Positions 22,901 through 35,400 of a stretch of 64,000 nucleotides of DNA are shown piece by piece. Each line of letters starts with the position of its first letter. Positions within the stretch are counted from its first letter, which is position 1. The DNA is from Elgaria multicarinata webbii (lineage: Eukaryota; Chordata; Lepidosauria; Squamata; Anguidae). The stretch covers positions 4,055,001-4,119,000 of the forward strand of contig NC_086182.1 in assembly GCF_023053635.1 (NCBI RefSeq). Direction: 5' to 3'. The notes beneath the pieces were generated by a model. The model saw only the letters and a list, made by a program, of their open reading frames with translations. It ran no database searches and was not told the origin of the DNA. The position numbers were made by a program, and so were the translations under genes.

Positions 22901-25900
22901 ACTACTGGGCTAGATGGACCAAAGAACTGACTCAGTAGAAGGCAGCTTCCGATGTATCTCAGTTTGGTGTCCTCCAGATGGGTTGGACTACAACTCACTC
23001 CCATCATCCCCAGCCTACCTTCCCAGGTTGGGGGAGGCTCCTTAAAGGTATTTTTGTACCTGTTGTCCAGCTTTCATTTCACGCACTACTTTATTTAAAA
23101 CATATTTCCCTGCCCAAAAAGTAGCTCACTCACATCTGACTCTTTAACACGTACATAACTGAGGCCAGCTCTGCATAGCTTAGATATCAGTACAGCCCAC
23201 AACTTTTTCACATCATAAAATTTGCAGAAGCCTCCTTTGCCTCATCACTGGAAATGTTCTGCTCTAACTTCTGGCAGTGACGAAACATGAAGAGCTAAAA
23301 TGGTGCGATCCAATGGGGACATCTCTTGCACATGTCCTGATAGAATGGGTGGGAACTGCGCAAAGTGACAGTTGATTGCAGAGTGTGCTATCATTAAAGA
23401 GCTGTGCCCAGACAGTTGCCCTGCTTTACCTCCTAAAGGAGATCCCACCACCCTTCGGAGCGATTTGACCCACTCTTCCATGTCAGCCTGGGAATTGGCC
23501 ATCAGCACGTAAGCGTCTTGTCCAGTTCGATTCTGGTCTCCTGAGTTGCCTGCAGGGGAGAGAAACTGAATTACTCATGCAGGGAGATGGAGAAAACACC
23601 ATGTATTGATTTCTTGCTCTGCTAAGTGATACATTTCCCCCAACAGGCTTTCATCTGTAAAATATGGCAGCAACTCACAGGAGCACACTACAGAAGAATT
23701 TCTCCATAGCCAGAAGGGATAAGTGTACTTCAGGGTTTATTTAGAGCCAACTTCTAGAACCTTCTGGCTCTTAGCTATCAAGAATATATCATTTTCACCT
23801 TACACTCTCACCGCTTCTCTATAACATGACCATTAAAGAGTTGTACAAAGGATGCATTGTCAGAGACACATAAATACGATCATCCTGAGCTTTTATATTG
23901 TATTTTATATTACGGTTTTATACTGTTGTTTTATACTTTGAATGGTTTTAATTTTTGTGAACCGCCCAGAGAGCTCCGGCTATTGGGCGGTATAGAAATG
24001 TAATAAATAAATAAATAAATAAATAAATCCTTCCCTATGCAATCAAGACACTTCAACTACTGGCATACCAATTTTTCGTGGGGAGCGGAGGCGGACAGGT
24101 AGAGGGTGGTGGTAATGAACCCACATCCACACGCCCAGAGTGTCTGGAATAAAAGTTGGCAGGGACTGTCATTGGTTTGTAGCAAATAGTTCCTGTGACA
24201 TCGCTAGTCCATCTGTCTCAGTATAGTTCACAAAACACACTAACCGACACTCAATGGTTAAGTGCTGGTTGTTTTGAATCATGGGTTATTGTGATGTCTG
24301 AATGCATTCAGGATGACTTGTTAATCATATAAATGTAATAAACAAACAAACAAATCATGCAGTGCAGCTTATTTTCCTTGAACAAGCTACCTTGAGAACC
24401 CATGGTTTGTTGTTGGGTTGTTCAGGGTGGTTAACAAGCCACGCTGCATGGTTGACAAGCCACCCTGGCTGTGATCAGACAACATAATAACCCACACTGT
24501 GAGAAATGTGCTGCATTCACATAACACGCTAACCCATGGTTCAACAAAAAACCCACAGCTCAAAACAATGCACACTCAATGGTTGAGTGTAGGCTAGCAT
24601 GTTGTGTGAACAGTCCCTACTCCAAGAGTGTAGAATCTCAGGCCTGGGGCCAAATCCAGTCCTTCAGGGGTCTCCATTAGGCCACAACCTCTTCCCTTTT
24701 AGCATCATTTGCTACTCGGGTGCACAACCTTCAAGCCCAAGGGCTGAATTGGGTGTCTGTGGAGGTGGCGGCAGCTGTACATGTGTGCTCACCCACCCAC
24801 ACAACTCCCACCAGCAGCAACAGCACCTGTCCCATGTCACAGCATCAGGATGCTGAAGCCCCCTCCCTGCCCCAGCACCCAAGCACAAAAACAGAGGAAA
24901 ACACTTTAGGAACAGGTTCTATGATTCTCCTCTAGAAGCTTTGTTCCTAGAGATTCTTAGGATTCTCCAGGGATGGTCTAGGAATGAGGCTTCTACAGCA
25001 GGAACCACAGAGCCTTTTCCTAGAGTGTATTTTTCTCCACCCCATCCCATTTCAACAGTAGCAAATATTGGGGTCTGGTGTGGGGAACCACACTTTTTGT
25101 ACCCTTGTTTTAACTCAGTGCATTGGGGAACTGAACCCCAGACAGCGCTAACAAAAGTTCTCCTGCCACCTGAGCTAGGAGAGCATACGTGCAGCACTGC
25201 TGTGTGGGCTCCCACAACCGCTACCACTGCATCCCTCTTCCTTGCCCGTTGCCGTGATCTGCCCTCTGGCACACTCTGGGGATCGTCTCAGTGGAAGCCA
25301 GAGGGAAGGTGGGCTCTCTGGAGAGTCGCACCAGCCAAAGAAAGCAGTCGGTGCAGCTCTGCAGAGAGCCGGCCTGCCCCAAATGCCTGGCTCTGAAGGA
25401 GTCCTTCCTCAGAGCCAGGCATTGCGGGAGGGTTGTCCCAGGGGATTGTCACAATCCAGGAACTGTAGTGAACAAATGGGAAGTCTTACCCCTTTCCCTA
25501 CAGCAATTGCGTCCTTACATAACAAAGGCCTAATCTACACCAAGCAAGATACCCTATTCTTCGATTCTAAGACACACTTTCCCCCTCATATAAACATCTC
25601 TAAAAATGGGGTGCGTCTTAGAATCGATGGCGTCTTACAATCGAAGAAATACCGTACTGCACAATGAAAGCGGTATATAAAAGGCAGGAGCCACACGACT
25701 GCTTTATAACGGTATTAAAGTGCTCTGACAATTGTTGGGGCCCATTGACACATCCCATATCCCGCTTTCATAGTGCTATCCCCTGCTTGGTGTGGCTCCT
25801 GCCTTTTATATACCGCTTTCATCGTGCAATATCCTGTTTAATGTAGATTAGGCTTAAGAGCACATTCCAGCACTGAAAATCCAAAGCAGTTAAACCCCAA

Positions 25901-26356
25901 TTAAAAGGCCGGAATTCAACCAAGGCCCTGTGGGAATTTTCATGTGCTGAGTTGTAACATTTCAACGAGAAATTCTTCACAGGGCTACAGTTCCCATGGT
26001 ACCTGGGGAGATGCCATGACAGTAAATTGATCCAAGTGGGAAGCATAAACGGGTCCTCAACAAATGAGCAAGAGGCAAAGAAATAAAGACTAGAATTGTA
26101 ATGCAATGAATTTACCTGGAATGATTTCAAAGACAAACCTCCCAACTTCGTCAGAGGTGGCAGCCACTTCCCTGACGGCACTCCCATGAAGACGGACCAA
26201 GCCCTGCAAGGAAAGGCAGCAGCAACCATCTTGAACTGGCCAATAAAAGACATACAGGAAGACATACATATATACAGGAAACTCAGGTGTGGTCTTTTAA
26301 AATTATTTTAGTCTTTGACATTTGATTCATAAATATAATACAGGTTAAATATAATA

Positions 26357-26410
<54 letters not shown>

Positions 26411-29400
26411 ATTATTAATAATATTTATTTATAAAGCGCCATCAATTTTCATGGCGCTGTACAGAATAAAACAAAACAAGATGATCTGCCATATGGCTTA
26501 CAATCTAAAATCACCGTAACAGACAGGGGAGGGAGGGGGAAAACCAATAGGGGCAGGGACAATAAAACTAAATATAGACTAGTATGACCAGGCTACGGTT
26601 AAAAAGCTTTTGAGAAAAGAAATGTTTTTGAGCGAGATTTATATATTTTGATATATTTCAAAATTCATAATATAGTCACCCCAAAAAGTTAGGGTATAAA
26701 ATAAGTCTTAAAAACTGTCAAATCATCAACAGAAAAAAATCCTTGAAAGATACAGATATTTTAATTTAGCTACAAATTCAACATCACAGCCTCAAAATAG
26801 TAATACTTCCAGGGAAGCATTCCAGTTATTTTATTTATGCCAGTGCAATAAATACTTATCCCAATTCTCATTATAATTCTTGATCTTGATCATCTTTTCC
26901 CCTATCATCGCAAAACCTAAGCTTCATCAAATATACGCTTCCAGAAGGCTTGTCATGCAGGTCTGTTACAGCAAAAACAACAGTCTTGGGGCATTCCGTG
27001 TACATATTTGTGTGCAAATTTCTGGAGACCTAATCGTCCTTGGGTGAAAAGAACATTGATCTAACAGTGGCAGAGTCTAAGCAATCAGTGCAGAGTATAA
27101 CGATGCCCCCCAAGGCCTTCCACGGTGAACATATAAGTGCTATCCAATGTACTTGCTACACAGCATGGATTTTTAAATGAAAAATTTTAAATGAAAATTT
27201 GGACTGGCAAAAGTTTGAATTAACATTTTTCTCCCTCTCTCATCATTCTAGAACCCAAAGGGGTCATCCCATGAAGCTGATTGGTGGGAGATTCAATACA
27301 GAAAAAGGAAGGACTTTTAAAGCCATCCAAATGGGTGGCCATCTTGGGGTAGTGAATTCCATCGTTTAACTCTGCCCTGTGTGAAGAAGTCCTTCCTTTT
27401 ATCTGTCCTGAATCTCCCACCCATCAGTTTCATGGGATGACCCCACGGGGTTCTACTATTATGAGAGAGGGAGGAAAACGTTTCCCTCTCCACATTCCCC
27501 GCACCATGCAAATAAACAGTTACTGGCAAGACCTGCTTTAAGCTAAAATATGGTAGTGTTTTGAGCCCCGCTCACCAATGGAATGCAACCCCCGACAGCT
27601 TCTCCAAAATTGTATTCAGCCCTCAGCCCAGTGTGGTGTAGTAATTATAGTGTTGGGCTGGGACTTGGAAGATCCGGGTTATAGTTCCCACTTGGCTATG
27701 GAAGTTCACTGGGTGCCTTTGGGCCAGTCACTGACTCTCAGCCTAACCTACTTCACAGGGTTGTTGTGAGGATAAAATGGAGAGGAGGAGGAGGAGGAGG
27801 ACTTGGGTTCCTTGCAAGAGAAAAAACAGCAGGATGAGTGGTACAATACTACATGCTCCACTGCAAGTGTCACCCTCCGATGACTGCAGAGATCAGGCAG
27901 GGATATAAGGGGTGAGGCGCTCCCTAAGATAACCTGGAGGGAATCTACACGTCGTACTGAAGGCGCCTGCGTGCGCCTCCAGAGCACCCTCAAAACGATG
28001 GTGTAGACGGAGAAAGAAGAGACGGAGGAGGAGGAGGCTGGGGAACCGGCTGCGTCCTTGCCACCACCGCGGCGACCTCCCCGCTGGCCTCCTGCTGCCG
28101 GGGTAAGAGCCACCCAGGCCGGAGAGCTCGGCGGAAGCGGAAGCCGAGCTCTCTGACTTGGGTGGCTCTTAGCCCGGCAGCAGGAGGCCGGCGGGGAGGA
28201 GGCGGCGGCTGGGGAACCTTGCCACCGCCGCCGCCGCCTCCGCCTCTTCTTTCTCCCTCTACACCACCGTTTTGAGGGCGCACTGGAGGCGCACGTAGGC
28301 GCCTTCCGTACGACGTGTAGATTCCCTCCTGGTTTCAAGTTATTTAGATGCCTCTCTGAAATGAAGTGGGACAAAACGGAGACACTCCTGAAAGTGCACA
28401 AAGTCTCTTCTTCATGCTCACAGGCCGCCCGGCCGCCCAGCCAGCCAGCCTGCCCCTGACACAGTGAAATGAGTCAGGCCAGTCACAAGGAACGCTCCTA
28501 TGACTTGGCCCAGTGGGGTAACGCAGAGGACGGCTTGGGTGTCCTTTTCACTACTTGCTAAAATGTGCTCTGTGAAGTGGCTTATAAAGACTCCACTTCT
28601 CACTTGGACCAGCAACTTCTACACCGTGGGTGTAACAGATAATAGGGTGGGGAGGACCACATGGTGTGTGTGTGTGTGTGTGTTCCTGCCACAGGAAGCA
28701 GTGCGGCAAGAGTCAAAGGCAGCAGTGGTTGAAGCAGATTAGACGGAGGGTGGCGGCCGGGGCAGCGCAACACTAGGGATGAGCCTGTGAGAATGAGAAG
28801 TGAAATCAGAAGACAGGAAATCTATTGGGGACGGGGAAGAGCACAGGCTAGGACTGCCAGCTCCTTATCGGCCCCTGCTCTTCTACCTTTGGCAGCAGCC
28901 GAATTTGTAGACCCTAAGAGGGGAGTGTGTTCAGTGGAGGCTGGTGGCTCTGATGTCATGGAGCACTGAATCCACTCCAGGTTTCAGTAAAAACCTCTTT
29001 TTAAAAGCCATTTAAAAGAGCTCCATTATTATTATTAATTAACTTATTTATTTATTTATATAGCACCATCAATGTACATGGTGCTGTACATAGTAAAAGA
29101 ATAAAACAGCAACACCCTGCCACATAGGCTTACATTCTAATAGAGTTCTGACTGAAACTCAGAGCAGATTCACAGCCCCACTGACAACAGGGTCCCCAGC
29201 CTCCACTGATCATGTTCCTTCCATGGCCTGCTGCAAAAAAGGCAACCCCGGTGCAGACTCTTGAGCAGGGGTGGCGAGGAGCCAATGACCAATGGAATCC
29301 AGAGGCAGTTCGGAGGGGGGGCCACCTCCCCCACCCCAGCAAAAGGTTGCAGGTCGTTAGGCAAGAAGGGATGCAAGAGCGCTCCTTGCTTGACTAGAAC

Positions 29401-32400
29401 AAGGTCCCTCTACTCCAGCTCACGCCACCCTAGTGTCCTCCAGATGTATTGGACTACAGTTCCCATCTTTCCCAGCCAGTATGCCCAATGAGCTGTTGGC
29501 TAGAGGTGATGGGAGTTGTAATCCAACACCTCTGAAGGGCACAGCTGGCTGGGGAAATGTATTCCCACATTTCTTCTCCCAAACATGGACAGTCAGGTGC
29601 ATCTGATAAGACCACTTTTTGTGGTCTGACCTGCTTGCTTGTCCCAAGCTCCTGGCATTTGGAGGCATACTGCTCCTGAAGAGGGAGGTTCTGTTTAGTT
29701 TTCATATTCTTTGATAGACTAATTTCACTTTATTTATTACAATTTAGTATTTATATAGCACCGTCCGTCCGTGTGCCTTGCAGATTACAGAGTATAAGAG
29801 GACAGGTTCCTGCCCCAAGGAGCTTACAATGTAAAATGTTATGAAGGGAAAACTACAGTGGGAAGGGAGGTGGGGGAAATAGGGAAGAAATATACAGTCC
29901 TTTCAGTTGTATCCATCACTATGTCTTGTGACAGCGAGTTCCATAAATTGCATGAAGTAGTACTTCCTTTTGTCAGACCAGCTTCACTGTGTGACCGCGA
30001 AATCTGGATGTTTTGAGGGCCAAAACAAAACATTTTTTCCATTTACATATTGCTTATTTGGTGGTGGTGGTGAAGCCTTGCTCATGTATTGTAGATGCAA
30101 GTCTGGACAGGCCGGTAGTGTGACCCAAGGGAGGATCTCTAGGTTGTATGTGCTGGAGGCCGGTTATTTCCCTGGGGAAAGAGGTGATTCTGATCAGGCC
30201 TTTATATGGGCACTGGCAGGACCAGAATATACTCATCAATGGGGAACAGCCCCACTTTTGCAAAGAAAGTCAAGAAAGGGTACAGACTAAAAGAGAACTT
30301 GTAAATATTTAATTTGCAATATTTGTCAATTCTCTTGCTGCATCCATCAGCTCACTTAATAAAACCTCAGGAATAAAATAGGGACTTGTGACTTTGAAAT
30401 AGCTCTCAGGGAGGTGGAGGAGGAGGAAGACAAGTATAATTAGCTCTGATGGACTCTGGGAAGTCAATATTCGAACTCTTTAAGTAACTTGCTAGTTATG
30501 CCAACTTTCTGTTTCCACGACCAGTCTCATAAAGTCTGATTTTATACATGTTAATGAAACAAGTGAACCTAAAGGCCAATATCTGCTGGTATGAAAAGGT
30601 ATTTTGGCATGTGTGGGAATATACTTAACTTGCTGAAGAAGCTTAATTTTTTGCTCCTTACTGATAATATCACCCCAAAACAACACAAACGCCCTGCTGT
30701 TTCTTGAGCATCTCATAGTTGGGGAGAAACTCAAGTCTTAAGAACTAATGTATTGCCTAAAATGTCAAGGTGGAGGATGCAGCTATGGTATATAGCAGCA
30801 GGGGCAGGTAGCTCCGAAGTCAGTGGGGCGGTGAATCCGCTCTGGGTTTCAGTCAGAACGGAGCTCTCCAAGGTGTGGAGCAGCTCAGAATGCGAAGCAC
30901 CTTGGAAGCTCCTTTAGAGTTCCGACTGAAACCCGAAGCGGATTCACCGCCCCACTGACATCGGAGCCATCAGCCTCCACTGCAATATGGGACGCTCCCT
31001 TCTCAGCGGCCCCATTTCACTCAGGATTGTCACACTGACTGGGAGCATCTCTCCAGGGTTCTGGGCAGAGGTCTTCTTCCCCAGCCTTTTCGAAGATGCC
31101 AGAAATTAAACGTAGGATTTTCTGCATTCCAGGCATGTGCTCTACTGCTGAGTTACAATTCTCCTACAAGTCTTCATTGTAAAAGTCTTAAGGTAATGGT
31201 GGCTGAATTGTCCTATTGTTATCTATTACTCTTTTGCATTTAAAATAGACAGCTCAGTAGTATACAGCATAAGCCTATGGGTACCTCCTCAGAACTAACT
31301 ATCAATGGGATTTACTCCGAGGTGAGTGTGTATAGAGGATTGCAACCTTAACATGGCACACAACACTGCCCGGTATCTTCTTATGTAAGAATACGGTATT
31401 GTAAGGTTTATTACTCAAGATTTACCTGACCAATATTTCTCGTTTTTGTTCTAAACTGAAGCTTGAGCAGTGTAGATACGCAGAAAAAAATTGAAAGTTC
31501 AAAAAAGTTCAGAGCTCGAGCTTTAATAGCAATTAATTTCCTCTGTGTCAAACAGGCAGATCACCCCCTCCACCAGCGGAATGACGGGCGGCCCTGCTTG
31601 GCCAATCAGTGTGGTGTGAAGGCGGCCCCCAGACACAGCCAGCTGGTTAGGCTGTCACCACTAGCAGGAAGGGGAAGGGGATGGAGGAGGCACGCGAGGA
31701 AGACGGTAAATGAGGAAGGGGCAGGGCTGCACCACATGCAAATTTTGGAGGGAGGATTCACTATGCATGAGCCACATTTGGGTCATTCATGAGCCCCTCT
31801 GTGCTAAGGGGTTTGAGGCGGGGGGAAGCAGGAAAGGAGCAGGACTACTGGTACCCCTGGCGACACGGGCTGCACACTACTGCAGACAGTTGTGTGAAAC
31901 CTTCGAGAGCTACTGTTTCTTGGTATTGTTCTGGGAAGGATTTGAAGGAATAGCTTCTCACTGGTAGCGCTAGGAGTTCCGCTCCTGGAAGTGCTCGTGT
32001 ATCATTCTGAGAAGAATTCTTAGTCATCAGTTGATCAGAAATATAATTAATGCATAACAGTAGTCTCGGAAGTGTGGGAACTAATTAGAAAACATCTCAG
32101 CCCTAATACTTCATCGCTACCTGTCTTTTTTACTAAGTGTAAGCCGCTCTGAGAGCCTTTTTTTGCTGAGGAGCGGGGTATAAATATGATAAATAAATAA
32201 ATAAATAAATACCTTATTATTTATGTATTATTTATTACAATTATTCATAAATAACATAATGGTCCTTTATTTATCATGATACATCCTAAATGGAGATATT
32301 CCTTCTACTTGGACTCATTATAATAAGATTTAAAGATGTAATACAGGAAGAAGAAGGGAGTTCAATTTACATTGAAGTATATAAGCACCACATTGGCTTC

Positions 32401-35400
32401 GGTATTTTCAACTCTGCAGTTACATTCTGAAGAATGTATCTATAGGAAAAATTAGGATTAATTGAATTAAATTCAAAAATTTGGAGAATGTAAAAATGGG
32501 GAAGGATCTACTATCCAAAACATATCACACTTGTGTGAATCGCTAATACATTGGGGCGGGGGCAGTTTAATGGGTAAATGGGAACAAACACTAAATTAAT
32601 CAATTTCTAAAAATATCAGGCATACTGCATTTATAAAAGACCCTGCATGATCCCCATGTATGCACAAAGAAACCCACTATGAGATGTTACATGGTGGGCA
32701 CATGACCTCTGCTTGGCCTTATGCAAATCTATCAGAATGGGTGTGATCCATGATGGAGATGTTCACAACAAAGTGAAGGGTTCCTCCCGCCACCCTCACA
32801 TCTTGAAAACTGTCCTATAAACTGTTGCTCTGACACAGACTCCCACTGAATCCTTACATTGTATTGTTGGGCTACATGGACGGGACTTATGCAAACTGAG
32901 CATCAAGAAGAGGATTTGAAATATGTTGACTGTAGCAAAAGTTGCCAGTAAACCGAGAAGTAATAATCCGTCTGCGCTGGTACACTGGATAGTTGAAACA
33001 AAGGCAGATGTCCTCCAACGTGTTGGGCTGGGCTACAGCTCCCATCATTCACAGCCAGCACGGCTTGGGAAGAATGGAGTTGTAATCCAGGGCGTCTGGA
33101 GGGTACCTGATTGGGTTAGGCTGACAGAGAAAAGCTGAAAAGGCAAAAATGGCAGCGGACCTTTCTCTGAGAGATGGCAGGAGGCTGACAGAGAAAGGCC
33201 CATTTTATACATTTTATGAGAATTAATATTCCAATGATACTTAATTTATTTGGAGCATATATTTTACTTCAGTGTGTTATTTTAAAAAAGTGTTTTTATT
33301 TCTATGCTATAGTTTGTTCTTCTTTTACTCAGATTATTTCATATGTTAGAAACTGCCTTGAGACTATGAAATGGCAGGTATCCCAGCCTCTTCCCATGTC
33401 TTCCTCTGTTTTCATAGTCTCAAGACTTTGCCAAAAAATAAACACCCCACCCTCCCTGAAAATTGGATCTTGGAAGCAGAAATAATATGCAAGATTTGGC
33501 AAATAGCAGGCATTTGCTAGCAGAGGATGAAGTATGTTTTATTGTTAATTTAAATTGTTTTTGTAAATAGTATTATTATTATCATCATTATCATCATCAT
33601 TTCTCTTTTCTCGCTAGTGACAGTTTTTCTAGATGAAAATGACAGGCTTTGCCAAGTCGTGCTGTCTCTTACTGATTCAGAAATGTCATCATCATCATTA
33701 TTATTATTATTATTGTATTTCTTGGCCGTCTTTCAGGGCAGAAGCCCTCTCAAGGTGGTGTATGACAGTACAATACAGAAAACCAACAGGATATTAAGAT
33801 TCATAAAAACACAACAAGAACAGTAAGAAAGATCAACAACATCAGCAATCGTACCAGGAGAAGACCAGGGCTTCATCTTGACAAGGAAGATGCAACGGGC
33901 TCTGCTCCTTCAGTGTTACAAGGCAGAGCTGGCTGTCCTTAAAACCCAGAAAAACATACTTCCGGGCAAGGCGGGGCAGAAGTAATAGCTCCTCCCCCTC
34001 CCCCCACTATGCCCATTGTTCTGAGAAGAAGTAAAAATTCAAAGTTATCCTGGGCAGGTTCGCAACGGAGAAACTGCACATTTGCGGAGGGAACCTTTTA
34101 GCCTTTACTTTGCTGCTGCATGGCTGTGCAGCTCCAGTTGATAAAAACAGAGATCTGCTGGTTCCCTGAGCGTTTGCTCTAAGGGAGCAGCAGAACTCTG
34201 TTTTTTTTAAACTGGAAACGCACAGCAGTGCAGCAGCGAAGTAAAGGACAAGTGCTCCCTCCACAAGTCCACACAGAATCAGAGAAGTTAATTAAACACA
34301 ACCCTGCACTCTGCCCAACTTCCAGCAGCCACTCAGGGGTTGCCATCCACACCCAGCTCAACCCCGAAGCAAGGTCACTCGGCGGAAGGGCCGTGGCCAC
34401 CTCACTTTGAAGGGAAAAGTTGGGGGTAAATTCCCGACTTTTTTACCACACAGCTTTGACAGAAAGCCCCGCAGTGACTGTGAGTTGGCAGCTGTGTGGT
34501 ATAACTCAGGGGTCTCCAACCCCCAGTCCGCGGACCGATACCGGTCCGTGGCCTGTTAGGAACCGGGCCACGCAGGTGAGCTGCTTTCACCCCCCCACCC
34601 CCACCCACCCCCACCCACCCCCAGTGCACCTGGGCCTGCTCAGCCAAAGCAAAGCTAGGACACTGGGGTGGGGGTGGGCAGCTTCAGAACAGCGCGCCTG
34701 GCTAGAAACCGCTCTGGGAGAGCGACTTCTGGGTGTGCCGTTCCAAAGCACCCACCCAGCCGAAGCAAAGTCACGCACGCACGCCCCCACTCCAGCATCT
34801 CTCAGAGCCACTGTGGGAAAGCGGCTTCCGGGTGTGGCGGCAGGGGTGGGGAGGCTGCCGCAGCTCCGATCCTCCCTCTCGGGGACCAGGCGGGCGCGAC
34901 CCTGCCCGCCGCCGCCGTTTGCAGGCAGGAGCGGGCCTTGCGCATGGATGGGCTGGAGGCACACGGCGCCGTTGGCACTCCGAACGTGGAGCAGGCTGCA
35001 GCTGGGGCTGATGCTTGGTGGGAGGAGGAGGGAGGGAGGGAGGGTGGCTGCGGCTGGCAAGGAAAGGGGCAGCCCACCTCTTGGTGCCTCCCTATCCCCT
35101 CAACCACCACCACCACCACCCAGTCCGTGGAAAAATTGTCTTCCACAAAACCGGTCCCTGGTGCCAAAAGGGTTGGGGACCACTGGTATAACTGACCCAG
35201 CGTCACTGCGGAGCTTAGAAGACATATAGGCAGGCCCCAGAGTAAAATAATACGTTTTCGAGGCCTTCTTAAAAGGCTGCAATGTTGGGGCATGGTGGAC
35301 CCCCAACGGCAACTTTTATGTTTTATATTGTGTTTCTAAGGTTTAAATCTTTTGTAAGCCACCCAGAGATGTTTGGATGGTATAGAAATGTAATAAATAC

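Larger units (their letters stand above)
19957..23429 (-). other. ARHGAP25: ARHGAP25 intron 4
   Basis: Phase-1 intron of 3.5 kb. A (GA)n run lies just inside the exon 5 acceptor side (19967-19982). A MIR-like piece, CR1 and a SINE are listed separately. 20350-21830 appears unique, moderately GC-rich, with no supported gene. Confidence 0.8.
23550..26115 (-). other. ARHGAP25: ARHGAP25 intron 3
   Basis: Phase-1 intron of 2.6 kb: an L2 tail (23870-24030), palindromic repeat (24170-24625), nested palindromes (25526-25855). 24630-25520 shows only a scrap of reversed SINE near 25120-25190. Confidence 0.8.

Noticed and set aside
27748-28401. 217-codon minus-strand open frame
   Set aside because: It crosses the GC-rich foldback at 27936-28329; it is proline/serine/arginine-rich and unlike any protein.
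34420-35229. 269-codon plus-strand open frame
   Set aside because: It lies across the hAT element and its GC-rich cargo; low stop density explains it, and no domain is recognisable. Other long frames there are the same effect.
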